Positions 15,298 to 23,452 of a DNA stretch of 46,706 nt are shown here, in pieces. Within the stretch, counting starts at the first letter, position 1, and every line of letters begins with the position of its first letter. Below the pieces are notes generated by a model, which was not told the DNA's origin, did not search any database, and saw nothing but the letters and a program-made list of their open reading frames with translations. Both the position numbers and the translations under genes were made by a program. This DNA comes from Clostridiaceae bacterium (lineage in GTDB: Bacteria > Bacillota > Clostridia > DUPQ01): NCBI GenBank assembly GCA_012729955.1, contig JAAYBX010000129.1:1-46706 (forward strand), in the 5' to 3' direction.

Positions 15298-17919
15298 TTA
15301 TCTGTTGTTTATAACAGCCTGTGCTGCAGCAAGACGTGCAATAGGTACTCTGTATGGCGAGCATGATACATAGTTCAATCCTGTAAGATAACAGAACTCG
15401 ATAGTTGAAGGATCTCCACCATGTTCACCGCATATTCCAAGCTTAAGATCGCTTCTTGCAGATCTGCCTAATTCTGAAGCCATCTTTACAAGCTTTCCGA
15501 CACCCTTCTGGTCTAATCTTGCGAAAGGATCAGATTCCAGAATCTGCTGTGCATAATATGCTCCAAGGAACTTACCTGCATCATCTCTGCTGTAACCGAA
15601 AGTCATCTGAGTGAGATCATTAGTTCCAAATGAGAAAAATTCAGCTTCTTTGGCAATTTCATCTGCTAATAAAGCTGCTCTAGGTATTTCTATCATTGTA
15701 CCTACAGAATACTTAAGGTTAACTTTTGCATCCTTGATAATTTTATTAGCAGTGTCAACAACAAGTTTTTTAACATACATGAATTCCTTTAATTCTGATA
15801 TTATCGGAATCATTATTTCTGGTTCAATATTCATTCCTTTTTTGTTTACATTGATAGCAGCTTCTATAACAGCTGTAGTCTGCATAATCGCTATTTCAGG
15901 ATATGTTACAGCAAGACGGCACCCTCTGTGTCCCATCATTGGATTAACCTCATGTAAATCGCTGATTTTTGTTTTAATTTCTGATACATCGACTTTAAGA
16001 TCATTTGCCAGCTCTTTAATTTCTTTTTCTTCCTGAGGCAGGAATTCATGTAATGGAGGATCGAGGAATCTTATTGTTACGGGTCTTCCTTCCATAGCAG
16101 TGAATATTTTCTCAAAATCACCTCTTTGTACAGGGAGTATTTTATCAAGCGCAGCTTTTCTCTGTTCTTTTGTTTCAGATAAAATCATCTGTCTTACAAT
16201 ACGAATCCTGTCAGCTTCAAAAAACATATGCTCAGTACGGCAAAGGCCTATTCCCTCTGCTCCGAATTTTACTGCCTGTTTTGCATCAGCTGGAGTATCT
16301 GCATTGGTTCTTATCTTTAATGTTCTTACTTCATCTGCCCAACTCATAAAGGTTGCAAAATCACCAGTCATTTCCGGTTCCATTGTTGCAATTCTTTCAC
16401 CATAGATAATTCCTGTGCTTCCATCTAGCGATATCCAGTCACCCTCCTTATATGTTTTTCCAGAAAGATAGAATTCCTTCTTTTCCTCATTGATTTTCAA
16501 CTCAGTACATCCAGATACACAGCATCTTCCCATACCTCTTGCAACAACGGCTGCATGGCTTGTCATTCCTCCTCTTGCAGTCAGTATGCCCTGAGAAATA
16601 TTCATTCCCTCTATATCTTCAGGAGAAGTTTCAAGTCTAACAAGAATAACCATCTTCTCTCCTTTTTTGTGCATTTCTTTTGCATCTTCAGCAGAAAATA
16701 CTACCTTACCAGTTGCTGCACCAGGAGAAGCTGCAAGTCCTGTTCCGATTACTTTTGAAGCTTTTAGAGCTTTTGTGTCAAACATAGGATGTAAAAGCGC
16801 ATCAAGCTGTTTAGGATCTACCTTAACTAAAGCCTGTTCCTTTGTGAGCAATCCCTCTTTGACAAGATCTACAGCAATTCTCAATGCTGCATGAGCAGTT
16901 CTTTTGCCATTTCTGGTCTGTAATATGAAAAGTTTCCCTTTTTCTATTGTAAATTCAATATCCTGCATATCATGATAATGATTTTCGAGTTTTGAGGAAA
17001 GATCCATAAACTGGTCATAAACAGCTTTATTTGTAACTTCAAGATGGTCTATGTGATATGGAGTCCTGACCCCAGCAACAACATCCTCTCCCTGGGCATT
17101 CATAAGATATTCACCCATAAGCTTTTTCTCGCCAGTTGAAGGATTTCTTGTGAATGCCACACCTGTTCCAGAATCTTCACCCATATTTCCATATACCATT
17201 TCCTGTATATTTACTGCAGTTCCCCAGCTGGAGGGAATATCATTCATCCTTCTGTAATATATTGCTCTTTCATTATTCCATGATCTGAAGACTGCTTTTA
17301 TAGCTTCAAATAGCTGTTCTTTAGGGTCTTGAGGGAAATCCTTTCCGATTTCTTTCTTATACATGTCTTTGAATTTTTTCAGCACAAATTTCATATCATC
17401 AGCTGATAGATCCGTGTCATTAACAACGCCTTTTTCCTCTTTAATCTCATCTAAAATTCTTTCAAATTTTGATTTAGAAAGACCTATTACAACATCTGAA
17501 AACATCATTACAAATCTTCTGTAACTGTCATATGCGAATCTAGGATTGCTTGTTAACTCTGCTAAGCCCTCGACAACTGTATCATTTAATCCGAGATTCA
17601 AAACTGTATCCATCATTCCTGGCATTGAAGCACGTGCTCCTGATCTTACTGAAACCAAAAACGGATTCATTGGATCACCTAATTTCTTACCTACGGTCTT
17701 TTCTGTGATTTCAAGGGTGGTAAGAATTTCTTCCTTAATATCTTCCCCAATCTGCTCGCCATCTTCATAATATCTCAAGCATGCATCTGTTGTTACAGTA
17801 AATCCTCTTGGCACTGGCAATCCGAGTGTTGTCATTTCCGCAAGGTTGGCTCCTTTACCGCCAAGTAAATTTTTCATCTTGGCATTTCCCTCTTTAAAGA
17901 GATAAACGTATTTTGTCAT
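15298..17919 (-). CDS. ppdK: Pyruvate, phosphate dikinase
   Basis: An 873-residue cytosolic enzyme that interconverts phosphoenolpyruvate, AMP and PPi with pyruvate, ATP and phosphate. The N-terminal ATP-grasp domain opens TKYVYLFKEGNAKMKNLLGG and contains SVRSGARASMPGMMDTVLN. The swivelling domain has GGMTSHAAVVARGMG, whose His falls at residue 455 from the chosen start, as in the Clostridium symbiosum enzyme. The C-terminal PEP barrel has GLCRTEHMFF, MGHRGCRL, SFGTNDLTQMTFGYSRDDAG and GICGEHGGDP. The start is ATG 17917-17919, five bases after GGAGG; a GTG four codons earlier overlaps that site and the glyS stop, so I reject it. It follows glyS directly. The enzyme can replace or reverse pyruvate kinase in anaerobes. 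Confidence 0.97.
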   Translation of the reverse strand: MTKYVYLFKEGNAKMKNLLGGKGANLAEMTTLGLPVPRGFTVTTDACLRYYEDGEQIGEDIKEEILTTLEITEKTVGKKLGDPMNPFLVSVRSGARASMPGMMDTVLNLGLNDTVVEGLAELTSNPRFAYDSYRRFVMMFSDVVIGLSKSKFERILDEIKEEKGVVNDTDLSADDMKFVLKKFKDMYKKEIGKDFPQDPKEQLFEAIKAVFRSWNNERAIYYRRMNDIPSSWGTAVNIQEMVYGNMGEDSGTGVAFTRNPSTGEKKLMGEYLMNAQGEDVVAGVRTPYHIDHLEVTNKAVYDQFMDLSSKLENHYHDMQDIEFTIEKGKLFILQTRNGKRTAHAALRIAVDLVKEGLLTKEQALVKVDPKQLDALLHPMFDTKALKASKVIGTGLAASPGAATGKVVFSAEDAKEMHKKGEKMVILVRLETSPEDIEGMNISQGILTARGGMTSHAAVVARGMGRCCVSGCTELKINEEKKEFYLSGKTYKEGDWISLDGSTGIIYGERIATMEPEMTGDFATFMSWADEVRTLKIRTNADTPADAKQAVKFGAEGIGLCRTEHMFFEADRIRIVRQMILSETKEQRKAALDKILPVQRGDFEKIFTAMEGRPVTIRFLDPPLHEFLPQEEKEIKELANDLKVDVSEIKTKISDLHEVNPMMGHRGCRLAVTYPEIAIMQTTAVIEAAINVNKKGMNIEPEIMIPIISELKEFMYVKKLVVDTANKIIKDAKVNLKYSVGTMIEIPRAALLADEIAKEAEFFSFGTNDLTQMTFGYSRDDAGKFLGAYYAQQILESDPFARLDQKGVGKLVKMASELGRSARSDLKLGICGEHGGDPSTIEFCYLTGLNYVSCSPYRVPIARLAAAQAVINNR

Positions 17920-17930
17920 ATTACCCTCCA

Positions 17931-19322
17931 CTATATTTTTATATTTTCATCAAGAAAGGCCATAATTGAATCAATGCTTATCCTATCTTGTTTCATACTG
18001 TCCCTATATCTAACTGTCACACAATTATCATTTAATGAATCAAAATCATATGTGAAACAGAAAGGGGTACCAATTTCATCCTGTCTTCTGTATCTCTTTC
18101 CAATACTTTGAGTATCATCATATTCCGCATTCCATCTTTTCCTAATCATTTCGAATACTTTTAAAGCATCATCCCCTAATTTCTTCGATAAAGGCAGAAC
18201 AGCAGCCTTAACAGGAGCAATATATGGATGAAATCTCAAAACAGTTCTGGAATCGTCTTCAGCCAGTATTTCTTCATCATAGGCATCTGTAAGAATTGCT
18301 AACAGAAGCCTTTCCACTCCTACTGAAGGTTCAATACAGTATGGAACATACTTTTCGTTTGTCATAGGGTCGAAATATGACAAATCTTCATTTGAATATT
18401 TAGAATGCTGTTTCAGATCATAATCTGTTCTGTCAGCTATCCCCCAAAGCTCACCCCATCCGAATGGGAATCTATATTCAAAATCAGTTGTTGCATTGCT
18501 ATAAAATGATAATTCCTTAGCAGAGTGATCTCTCATACGCAGATTATCTTTACTCAATCCAAGGTTTAAAAGCCAGTTATGGCAAAAACTTCTCCAGTAT
18601 TCAAACCATTTAAGATCTGTTCCCGGTTCGCAGAAAAATTCCAGTTCCATCTGTTCAAATTCTCTTGTCCTGAAAATGAAGTTACCTGGTGTTATTTCAT
18701 TTCTGAAACTTTTACCGATTTGCCCTATTCCAAAAGGTATTTTTTTTCTTGTCGTTCTCTGGACATTCTTAAAATTAACAAAAATCCCCTGTGCAGTTTC
18801 TGGTCTTAAGTAAATCTGAGCAGCTGTATCCTCATTAACTCCCTGATATGTTTTAAACATGCAGTTAAACTGTTTTACATCAGTAAAATCATGTTTTCCG
18901 CAGTTTGGACATGGAATCTGCCTTTCCTTTATGTATGCCATTAAAGATGCATTGTCAAGTCCTTCAACAATCATCTGGATGCTGTTTGACTGATTAAAGT
19001 TTTTTATAAGATCGTCAGCCCTATGTCTTGTCTTGCAGTTTTTACAATCAGTCAGCGGATCAACAAATGAGCCTACATGTCCAGAAGCAACCCATACATT
19101 CGGGTTCATAAGAATAGCGCAGTCAAGACCGACATTATATTCGTTATCTTTTATGAATTTTTGCCACCATGCACTTTTTATGTTGTTCTTTAATTCAACT
19201 CCGAAAGGTCCATAATCCCATGCATTTGCAAGTCCGTCATAAATTTCAGAACCGGGATATACAAAACCTCTTCTTTTAGCCAAAGAGACCAGTTTATCCA
19301 TAGTTATCTGTTCTCTGTCCAT
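17931..19322 (-). CDS. glyS: Glycyl-tRNA synthetase, single-chain class II (GlyQS homodimer type)
   Basis: A 463-residue enzyme that charges tRNA-Gly. It is the homodimeric alpha2 form, typical of many Clostridia and Gram-positives, not the GlyQ/GlyS heterotetramer. Class II motifs are visible: motif 2 in [20 protein letters not shown] followed by FEQMELEFF, and motif 3 in [38 protein letters not shown] lies near the N-terminus and a C-terminal anticodon-binding domain begins near residue 365 ([13 protein letters not shown]). Four cysteines (CKNCKTRH near residue 95; CPNCGKHD near 140) could bind zinc. The start overlaps the rpoZ stop (TAATG) and its own stop abuts the ppdK ribosome-binding site. 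Confidence 0.96.
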   Translation of the reverse strand: MDREQITMDKLVSLAKRRGFVYPGSEIYDGLANAWDYGPFGVELKNNIKSAWWQKFIKDNEYNVGLDCAILMNPNVWVASGHVGSFVDPLTDCKNCKTRHRADDLIKNFNQSNSIQMIVEGLDNASLMAYIKERQIPCPNCGKHDFTDVKQFNCMFKTYQGVNEDTAAQIYLRPETAQGIFVNFKNVQRTTRKKIPFGIGQIGKSFRNEITPGNFIFRTREFEQMELEFFCEPGTDLKWFEYWRSFCHNWLLNLGLSKDNLRMRDHSAKELSFYSNATTDFEYRFPFGWGELWGIADRTDYDLKQHSKYSNEDLSYFDPMTNEKYVPYCIEPSVGVERLLLAILTDAYDEEILAEDDSRTVLRFHPYIAPVKAAVLPLSKKLGDDALKVFEMIRKRWNAEYDDTQSIGKRYRRQDEIGTPFCFTYDFDSLNDNCVTVRYRDSMKQDRISIDSIMAFLDENIKI

Positions 19323-19570
19323 TAATTGTTCTCGCTTTCTGCAACACTATCCTTATTTTGAGTATCTTCAGCAGATAATTCATCAACAATTCTTACTTCC
19401 CCGCTGTTTATCTCCATAGCAGCTACAGTCAGAGGATTTCTTTCTATTGTATTAATCCTTATCTTTGCTCCTGCCGCTATATCTCTGGATCTTTTCGCTA
19501 TCGCATTCACGATTACGAATCTTACAGGAATTTTCTTTTCCAGTTCTTCAACTGATGGTTTGTTTATCAT
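19322..19570 (-). CDS. rpoZ: RNA polymerase omega subunit
   Basis: An 82-residue small RNA polymerase subunit that helps beta-prime folding and assembly. The motif [20 protein letters not shown], then [14 protein letters not shown] is the omega signature. The tail is acidic. I start it at ATG 19568-19570 because AAGGAGAG lies seven bases upstream; a longer reading would run back over the remA stop and is unsupported. In most Bacillota gmk (guanylate kinase) precedes rpoZ after remA; here only 28 bp separate the remA stop from the rpoZ ATG and gmk is absent. Confidence 0.92.
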   Translation of the reverse strand: MINKPSVEELEKKIPVRFVIVNAIAKRSRDIAAGAKIRINTIERNPLTVAAMEINSGEVRIVDELSAEDTQNKDSVAESENN

Positions 19571-19598
19571 GTCAAATCTCTCCTTATTTGTATATATT

Positions 19599-19871
19599 CT
19601 AATTAGTTTCTTCAGGAAGGTCATCAGGAACAACTTTTCCGCTTAACCGTCTTTCCAATGTTTCTGGTTGAAGAGGCGATAAAATTATATGTTCGCTGTC
19701 TGTTATAATAACAGCTCTTGTCCTTCTTCCATAGGTAGCATCAATTAACACTGAAGTGTCTCTTGCTTCCTGTATTATTCTTTTAACAGGTGCTGATTCA
19801 GGACTTAAAACAGCCACTATCCTTTCTATTGAAACCATATTGCCGAATCCGATATTTAAAAATTTCATCAT
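19599..19871 (-). CDS. remA: RemA-family DNA-binding regulator (DUF370)
   Basis: A 90-residue protein of the RemA/YlzA family. The opening [20 protein letters not shown], then [32 protein letters not shown] and [13 protein letters not shown] are all characteristic and essentially complete. In Bacillus subtilis RemA activates biofilm matrix and osmoprotection operons and forms ring-like DNA-binding oligomers; in Clostridia its targets are largely unknown. The start is one of two adjacent ATGs (19871 or 19868) that overlap the yicC stop (TAATGATG). The yicC-remA linkage is conserved across Bacillota, which supports both assignments. Confidence 0.93.
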   Translation of the reverse strand: MMKFLNIGFGNMVSIERIVAVLSPESAPVKRIIQEARDTSVLIDATYGRRTRAVIITDSEHIILSPLQPETLERRLSGKVVPDDLPEETN

Positions 19872-20746
19872 TATTCCAGATTTTGAATCTGCTCCCTTAT
19901 CTTCTCTAAAAGGTATTTCATTTCCAATGTACTGTTTGTCACATCAAGATTGTTTGCTTTTGATGCGATTGTATTAGTCTCCCTTAACATCTCCTGAAGT
20001 ATAAAATCAAGTTTTTTCCCTGAAGATTCTTTGCCAAGATTTGCAGAAAATTGTTTTATATGGCTTTTCAGACGTATAATTTCCTCATCCACACATGCAC
20101 GATCTGCAAAAAATGCTACTTCCTGAGCAATTCTTGTTTCATCAGCTTTAACATCTTCAATAAGTTCAGAAATTCTCTTTTCAAGCTTCTGTTTATATTG
20201 CATAGGAAGTTCTTCAGACAACATTTCTACCTGCTTAACAAAATTTTCGAATTCTGCAAGCTTTAATGAACAGTCTGCACATAGTTCCTCACCTTCTTTT
20301 TTCTTAGCATCAAGAATATTGTCAACTGCTATGTTAAATGCTTCCAGGATGCATTCAGTGAGCTTATCATAATCCTCATCACTTTCAGATACATTTATTA
20401 CTCCTTGGAATGATGCGATCTGTACAGGAGTTATGCCAGAAATGAGATTATATCTTTTCTTTATGGATTTAAGAAATCCATAATATGCATCTGCAGCCTT
20501 CTCGTCAAATTTTATATCCATAAAATCTGCATTAAGGCTGTAAATAGTAACATAACAATCAATTTTTCCTCTTGTGATTCTTGTCCTTAAAAGGTTGCGA
20601 ACTTTTTCTTCTGCAAATGATATACTTTTTGGTAATCTTAAAGATAAATCAAGAAATTTACTGTTTACGCTCTTGATTTCTACTCTCATTGATATTAACT
20701 CATTTTCATACAGGCTCTTGCCATAACCTGTCATACTATATGCCAT
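19871..20746 (-). CDS. yicC: YicC/YloC family endoribonuclease
   Basis: A 291-residue protein of the YicC/YloC family, some members of which are endoribonucleases acting in mRNA and small RNA turnover. Motifs are YSMTGYGKS at the N-terminus, [26 protein letters not shown], and near the C-terminus [35 protein letters not shown]. These last two contain the conserved acidic and Asn-Thr residues. The start is ATG 20744-20746, seven bases after AGGAAG; a longer reading frame upstream falls into the -35/-10 elements and cannot be translated. It is the first gene of the operon to ppdK. Confidence 0.95.
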   Translation of the reverse strand: MAYSMTGYGKSLYENELISMRVEIKSVNSKFLDLSLRLPKSISFAEEKVRNLLRTRITRGKIDCYVTIYSLNADFMDIKFDEKAADAYYGFLKSIKKRYNLISGITPVQIASFQGVINVSESDEDYDKLTECILEAFNIAVDNILDAKKKEGEELCADCSLKLAEFENFVKQVEMLSEELPMQYKQKLEKRISELIEDVKADETRIAQEVAFFADRACVDEEIIRLKSHIKQFSANLGKESSGKKLDFILQEMLRETNTIASKANNLDVTNSTLEMKYLLEKIREQIQNLE

Positions 20747-20774
20747 AGTTGTACTTCCTACATTAATCTGAAAT

Positions 20775-20803
20775 ATTGTACCATACATACCATACATATG
20801 CAA
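20775..20803 (-). promoter_or_regulatory. Promoter of the yicC-remA-rpoZ-glyS-ppdK operon
   Basis: On the minus strand TTGCAT (20798-20803), a 17-base spacer and TACAAT (20775-20780) preceded by TGG (extended -10) form a strong promoter. Transcription should start near 20768, about 22 bases before the yicC ATG. The spacer contains a TATGTATGG repeat of unknown meaning. Confidence 0.75.
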
Positions 20804-20848
20804 TCTTTTTCAATTGTACTCACATTAACAAAGACATCATAGAAATGA

Positions 20849-21952
20849 TTATTTATCAAGACTTATTAAGTCATATTCCAAACTGCCAAGTCCTATTTCG
20901 CATGCGTATTCCAAACTGTGAATCCAGTTGGTTTTTGGGTTGACTGTTGTGATATAGTCTTTTAATTTCTTATTCTTTTCCAGCATACTGCCCTTTATAA
21001 CTCTTCCTTCGTTAACAGCATCTGCACAAGCCTTATCAAGTGCAACCGGATCAGATGAAGCAAATATTCCGATATCATCAACAATAGGAAGATCATTAAA
21101 ATTATGACAGTCACAGTATGGAGATACATCAATTACGAATGATATATGAAAATGCTGTTTGCCATTCAATACAGCATATGTGTATTCCGCTATTTTTTCA
21201 CTTAATATAGTATTGGTCTCATCGCTTGCAGGCGTAATAGCATCAAATAAGCACGAACCTATACATCTTCCACATCCTACACAATGAGTATGATTAATAA
21301 ATGCTTTACCATTAATTTCATGTATAGCATCATGAGCACAACTTTTTAAACATGTAAAACAGCTTCTACATTTTTCTGTTATTACTGTTGGTTTGCCTGA
21401 AGAGTGCATTTCCATTTTTCCAGCTCTTGAACCGCATCCCATACCAATATTTTTTATTGCTCCGCCTATACCTGTAGCAACATGTCCCTTAAAATGGTTA
21501 AGAGAAATTATAATGTCTGAATCAGCTATTGCATGTCCTATCTTTGCTTCTTTTACATGCTTCATATCTATCTTTACTAATGTCTCGTCAGTACCCTTAA
21601 GTCCATCTCCTATAATTACATTGCATCCAGTTACAAACGGATTAAATCCATTTTGATAAGCCGTATCAAGATGCTCCAAGGCATTCTTTCTTTTTCCAGG
21701 ATACAAAGTGTTGCAATCAGTCAGAAAAGGCCTTCCTTTCTTGCTTTTCACATAGTCAGATAATACTTTTGTGTAGTTTGGCCTTATGTACGCTAGATTT
21801 CCTGGTTCCCCGAAATGTACTTTTATAGCAGTAAATTTATTCTCAAATGACAAATTATCAATTCCAGCTTTTATTATAAGCTTTTCAAATTTAGTCAGTA
21901 GGTTTTGTCCATGTCCTGTATGCAAATTGGTAAAAAATACTTTTGATTTCAT
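20849..21952 (-). CDS. DUF362 protein with two [4Fe-4S] ferredoxin motifs
   Basis: A 367-residue protein. The N-terminal ~185 residues are DUF362-like (KVHFGEPGN, TDCNTLYPGKRKN, HFKGHVATGIGGAIKNIGMG). Two classic cluster motifs follow: C195-x2-C198-x2-C201-x3-C205 and C224-x2-C227-x2-C230-x3-C234, each able to hold one [4Fe-4S] cluster. The C-terminal part resumes DUF362 (DIGIFASSDPVALDKACADAV). No signal peptide is visible. Members of this domain architecture are common in anaerobes, with roles in redox-linked enzymology proposed but not settled. The ATG follows AGGAGG closely (CTAAGGAGGCGGG). It is divergent from a DUF1015-like gene, with a clean promoter at 21979-22007. Confidence 0.88.
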   Translation of the reverse strand: MKSKVFFTNLHTGHGQNLLTKFEKLIIKAGIDNLSFENKFTAIKVHFGEPGNLAYIRPNYTKVLSDYVKSKKGRPFLTDCNTLYPGKRKNALEHLDTAYQNGFNPFVTGCNVIIGDGLKGTDETLVKIDMKHVKEAKIGHAIADSDIIISLNHFKGHVATGIGGAIKNIGMGCGSRAGKMEMHSSGKPTVITEKCRSCFTCLKSCAHDAIHEINGKAFINHTHCVGCGRCIGSCLFDAITPASDETNTILSEKIAEYTYAVLNGKQHFHISFVIDVSPYCDCHNFNDLPIVDDIGIFASSDPVALDKACADAVNEGRVIKGSMLEKNKKLKDYITTVNPKTNWIHSLEYACEIGLGSLEYDLISLDK

Positions 21953-21978
21953 CCCGCCTCCTTAGTTTTTACCTTCTT

Positions 21979-22007
21979 ATTATAACTGTTTGCGCTGTAT
22001 ATTTCAA
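21979..22007 (-). promoter_or_regulatory. Promoter of the DUF362 gene
   Basis: On the minus strand TTGAAA (22002-22007), a 17-base spacer and a perfect TATAAT (21979-21984). Transcription would start near 21972, about 20 bases before the ATG, with AGGAGG between. Confidence 0.8.
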
Positions 22008-22025
22008 ATTGAACACAGACATGAT

Positions 22026-22050
22026 ACCTTTAAAATATTGTTTAAAAGGT
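22026..22050. promoter_or_regulatory. Imperfect palindrome upstream of the DUF362 promoter
   Basis: ACCTTT (22026-22031) and AAAGGT (22045-22050) are inverted, then an A-A mismatch, then AAA against TTT, with a 5-base centre. It sits about 20 bases upstream of the -35 of the DUF362 gene, in the shared 201-bp divergent region. It could be a regulator site for either gene; this is an inference from symmetry. Confidence 0.35.
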
Positions 22051-22103
22051 GATTCTCACAAAGGAACATAATGTTAAATTTTAAAATAAGTTACCAGTTA
22101 TTA

Positions 22104-22116
22104 TGGATAATATCCA
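22104..22116. promoter_or_regulatory. 13-bp palindrome TGGATA-A-TATCCA
   Basis: A perfect palindrome with one central base, about 38 bases before the start codon of the DUF1015-like gene and inside its likely promoter area. No clear -35/-10 pair for that gene could be chosen (TATGAT at 22122-22127 is the best -10). Confidence 0.35.
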
Positions 22117-22153
22117 GTCTATATGATATATTTATCAGGCAAAGGTAACTGTT

Positions 22154-23452
22154 ATGGATTTCATAGAAAAAAGACTTTTGGATTGTGCTGTACATATACC
22201 TAAAATCCTTATTCCGGATAATCCTGCTGACCATATCTTATGGCCTTCCTTCCCTTGTGCATATAAAGATATGAATAAATCCTTAATTGATCCTCTGAAT
22301 ATAGGTAATTTAATGAATTCAAAAGATTATTCTTTAGATTTCGTTAATGATGGAAAGATTAACAACAAAAATAAGTATATGAAGATATACAAGAATATGA
22401 AAAGATCTGTACGTTCCGGATTCTTAACGGAACATAACGGATTTATTCTGACAAGGCACATTCATAAATCTGGTATTGAAAGATACGGCCTTCTGGTACT
22501 GCTTGATTACGAGAAGTATAAGACTGATAATTCATTTATTGAATTATCAAAGGAATGTGATAAAAATATAACTGATCTTTATTCTGATTTCTTATTAAAG
22601 TCAGTTTTTGATCTTCCATATGCCCAGGCTCTTATCGAAGATGAAAATGAGCTTCTTATTGAACCATTAATAGCAAGTACTTTTCAGTTCAAACCCATAT
22701 TTTCTTTTGATCATCCGGTATTCGGAATATATGAAGGGTTTCTGATTACCACGCCTCAGCATTTCACTCTTATAAGTAATGCTTTAGCCAGAATCAAAAG
22801 TAAAAGCATGCAGAATAATAAACCTCTTTTTTTAGTTCATGAAGGAGTAGAATCTTTTGAAAGCGGTAAAATACATTGGGAAAATTTGAAAAGAAAATAT
22901 GGAAGCTCGCTTTATCAGTTTAATCCTTCGCGTTTCCAGCTTGTAGAATTATTCAATATATTCAGCCCGAATCTTGAGCTTAATCCGTGCAATATACTTA
23001 TTAAAGATATTTCTCACGATGAATTAATTACTCAATTTCGCACAACAGATAAAATTAAAGTTGAGGTCCTACCATCAATAAGGGATATGCATGAAGCAAT
23101 AATGAAGCGATTCAATAAATATGGATCAATATGTTATGGGCTTGTTTCTGATGATGTTTCCTATTTAGTTACGTTCAGAACTCCTGAATCAGATATGGGT
23201 ATTGTAAACTTACAGAATATAATCAGCAAATATACTCAAGATAAAAGCCACATGCTTTCTTATCATGCTAACATCTCAGAATTACTTATAGAATATTCGG
23301 AAGGCAGGAATACTGCAATTATAATGCCTCCGATTAATAAACAAACTTTTTTTGCAGATATTAAGAAATATGGACCATTGGTACAATATGCATATTGCCA
23401 TGATATGCCGATTAACCGCAGATTTTTATTTGAAGCAAGATTACTGGAATAG
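22154..23452 (+). CDS. Divergent DUF1015-like protein
   Basis: A 432-residue soluble protein. I place it near DUF1015 on pattern rather than close identity: an N-terminal P-F-P segment (LWPSFPCAYKDMNKSL), a middle HIHKSGIERYGLLVLLDYEKY resembling the family's R-x-G-x-x-x-x-DY region, PIFSFDHPVFGIYEGF, and a C-terminal sequence AIIMPPINKQTFFADIKKYG with a terminal R-R-F-L-F-E-A-R-L-L segment, where DUF1015 proteins have MPxKSTyFyPKxxSG. The key lysine-serine-threonine of that motif is replaced (MPINRRFLF). DUF1015 proteins are often beside serine or phosphoserine genes in anaerobes; here the neighbour is a divergent DUF362 gene. The ATG has AAAGG eight bases upstream. Its stop is directly adjacent to the stop of the convergent radical SAM gene. 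Confidence 0.55.
   Translation: MDFIEKRLLDCAVHIPKILIPDNPADHILWPSFPCAYKDMNKSLIDPLNIGNLMNSKDYSLDFVNDGKINNKNKYMKIYKNMKRSVRSGFLTEHNGFILTRHIHKSGIERYGLLVLLDYEKYKTDNSFIELSKECDKNITDLYSDFLLKSVFDLPYAQALIEDENELLIEPLIASTFQFKPIFSFDHPVFGIYEGFLITTPQHFTLISNALARIKSKSMQNNKPLFLVHEGVESFESGKIHWENLKRKYGSSLYQFNPSRFQLVELFNIFSPNLELNPCNILIKDISHDELITQFRTTDKIKVEVLPSIRDMHEAIMKRFNKYGSICYGLVSDDVSYLVTFRTPESDMGIVNLQNIISKYTQDKSHMLSYHANISELLIEYSEGRNTAIIMPPINKQTFFADIKKYGPLVQYAYCHDMPINRRFLFEARLLE

Noticed and set aside
17920-17931. GTG start four codons earlier for ppdK
   Set aside because: It overlaps the glyS stop and the GGAGG that serves the ATG at 17919; the catalytic His also falls at the standard number from the ATG.
20747-20803. 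Longer N-terminus for yicC
   Set aside because: The extra codons coincide with the -35 and -10 elements and with the leader; AGGAAG precedes the later ATG.
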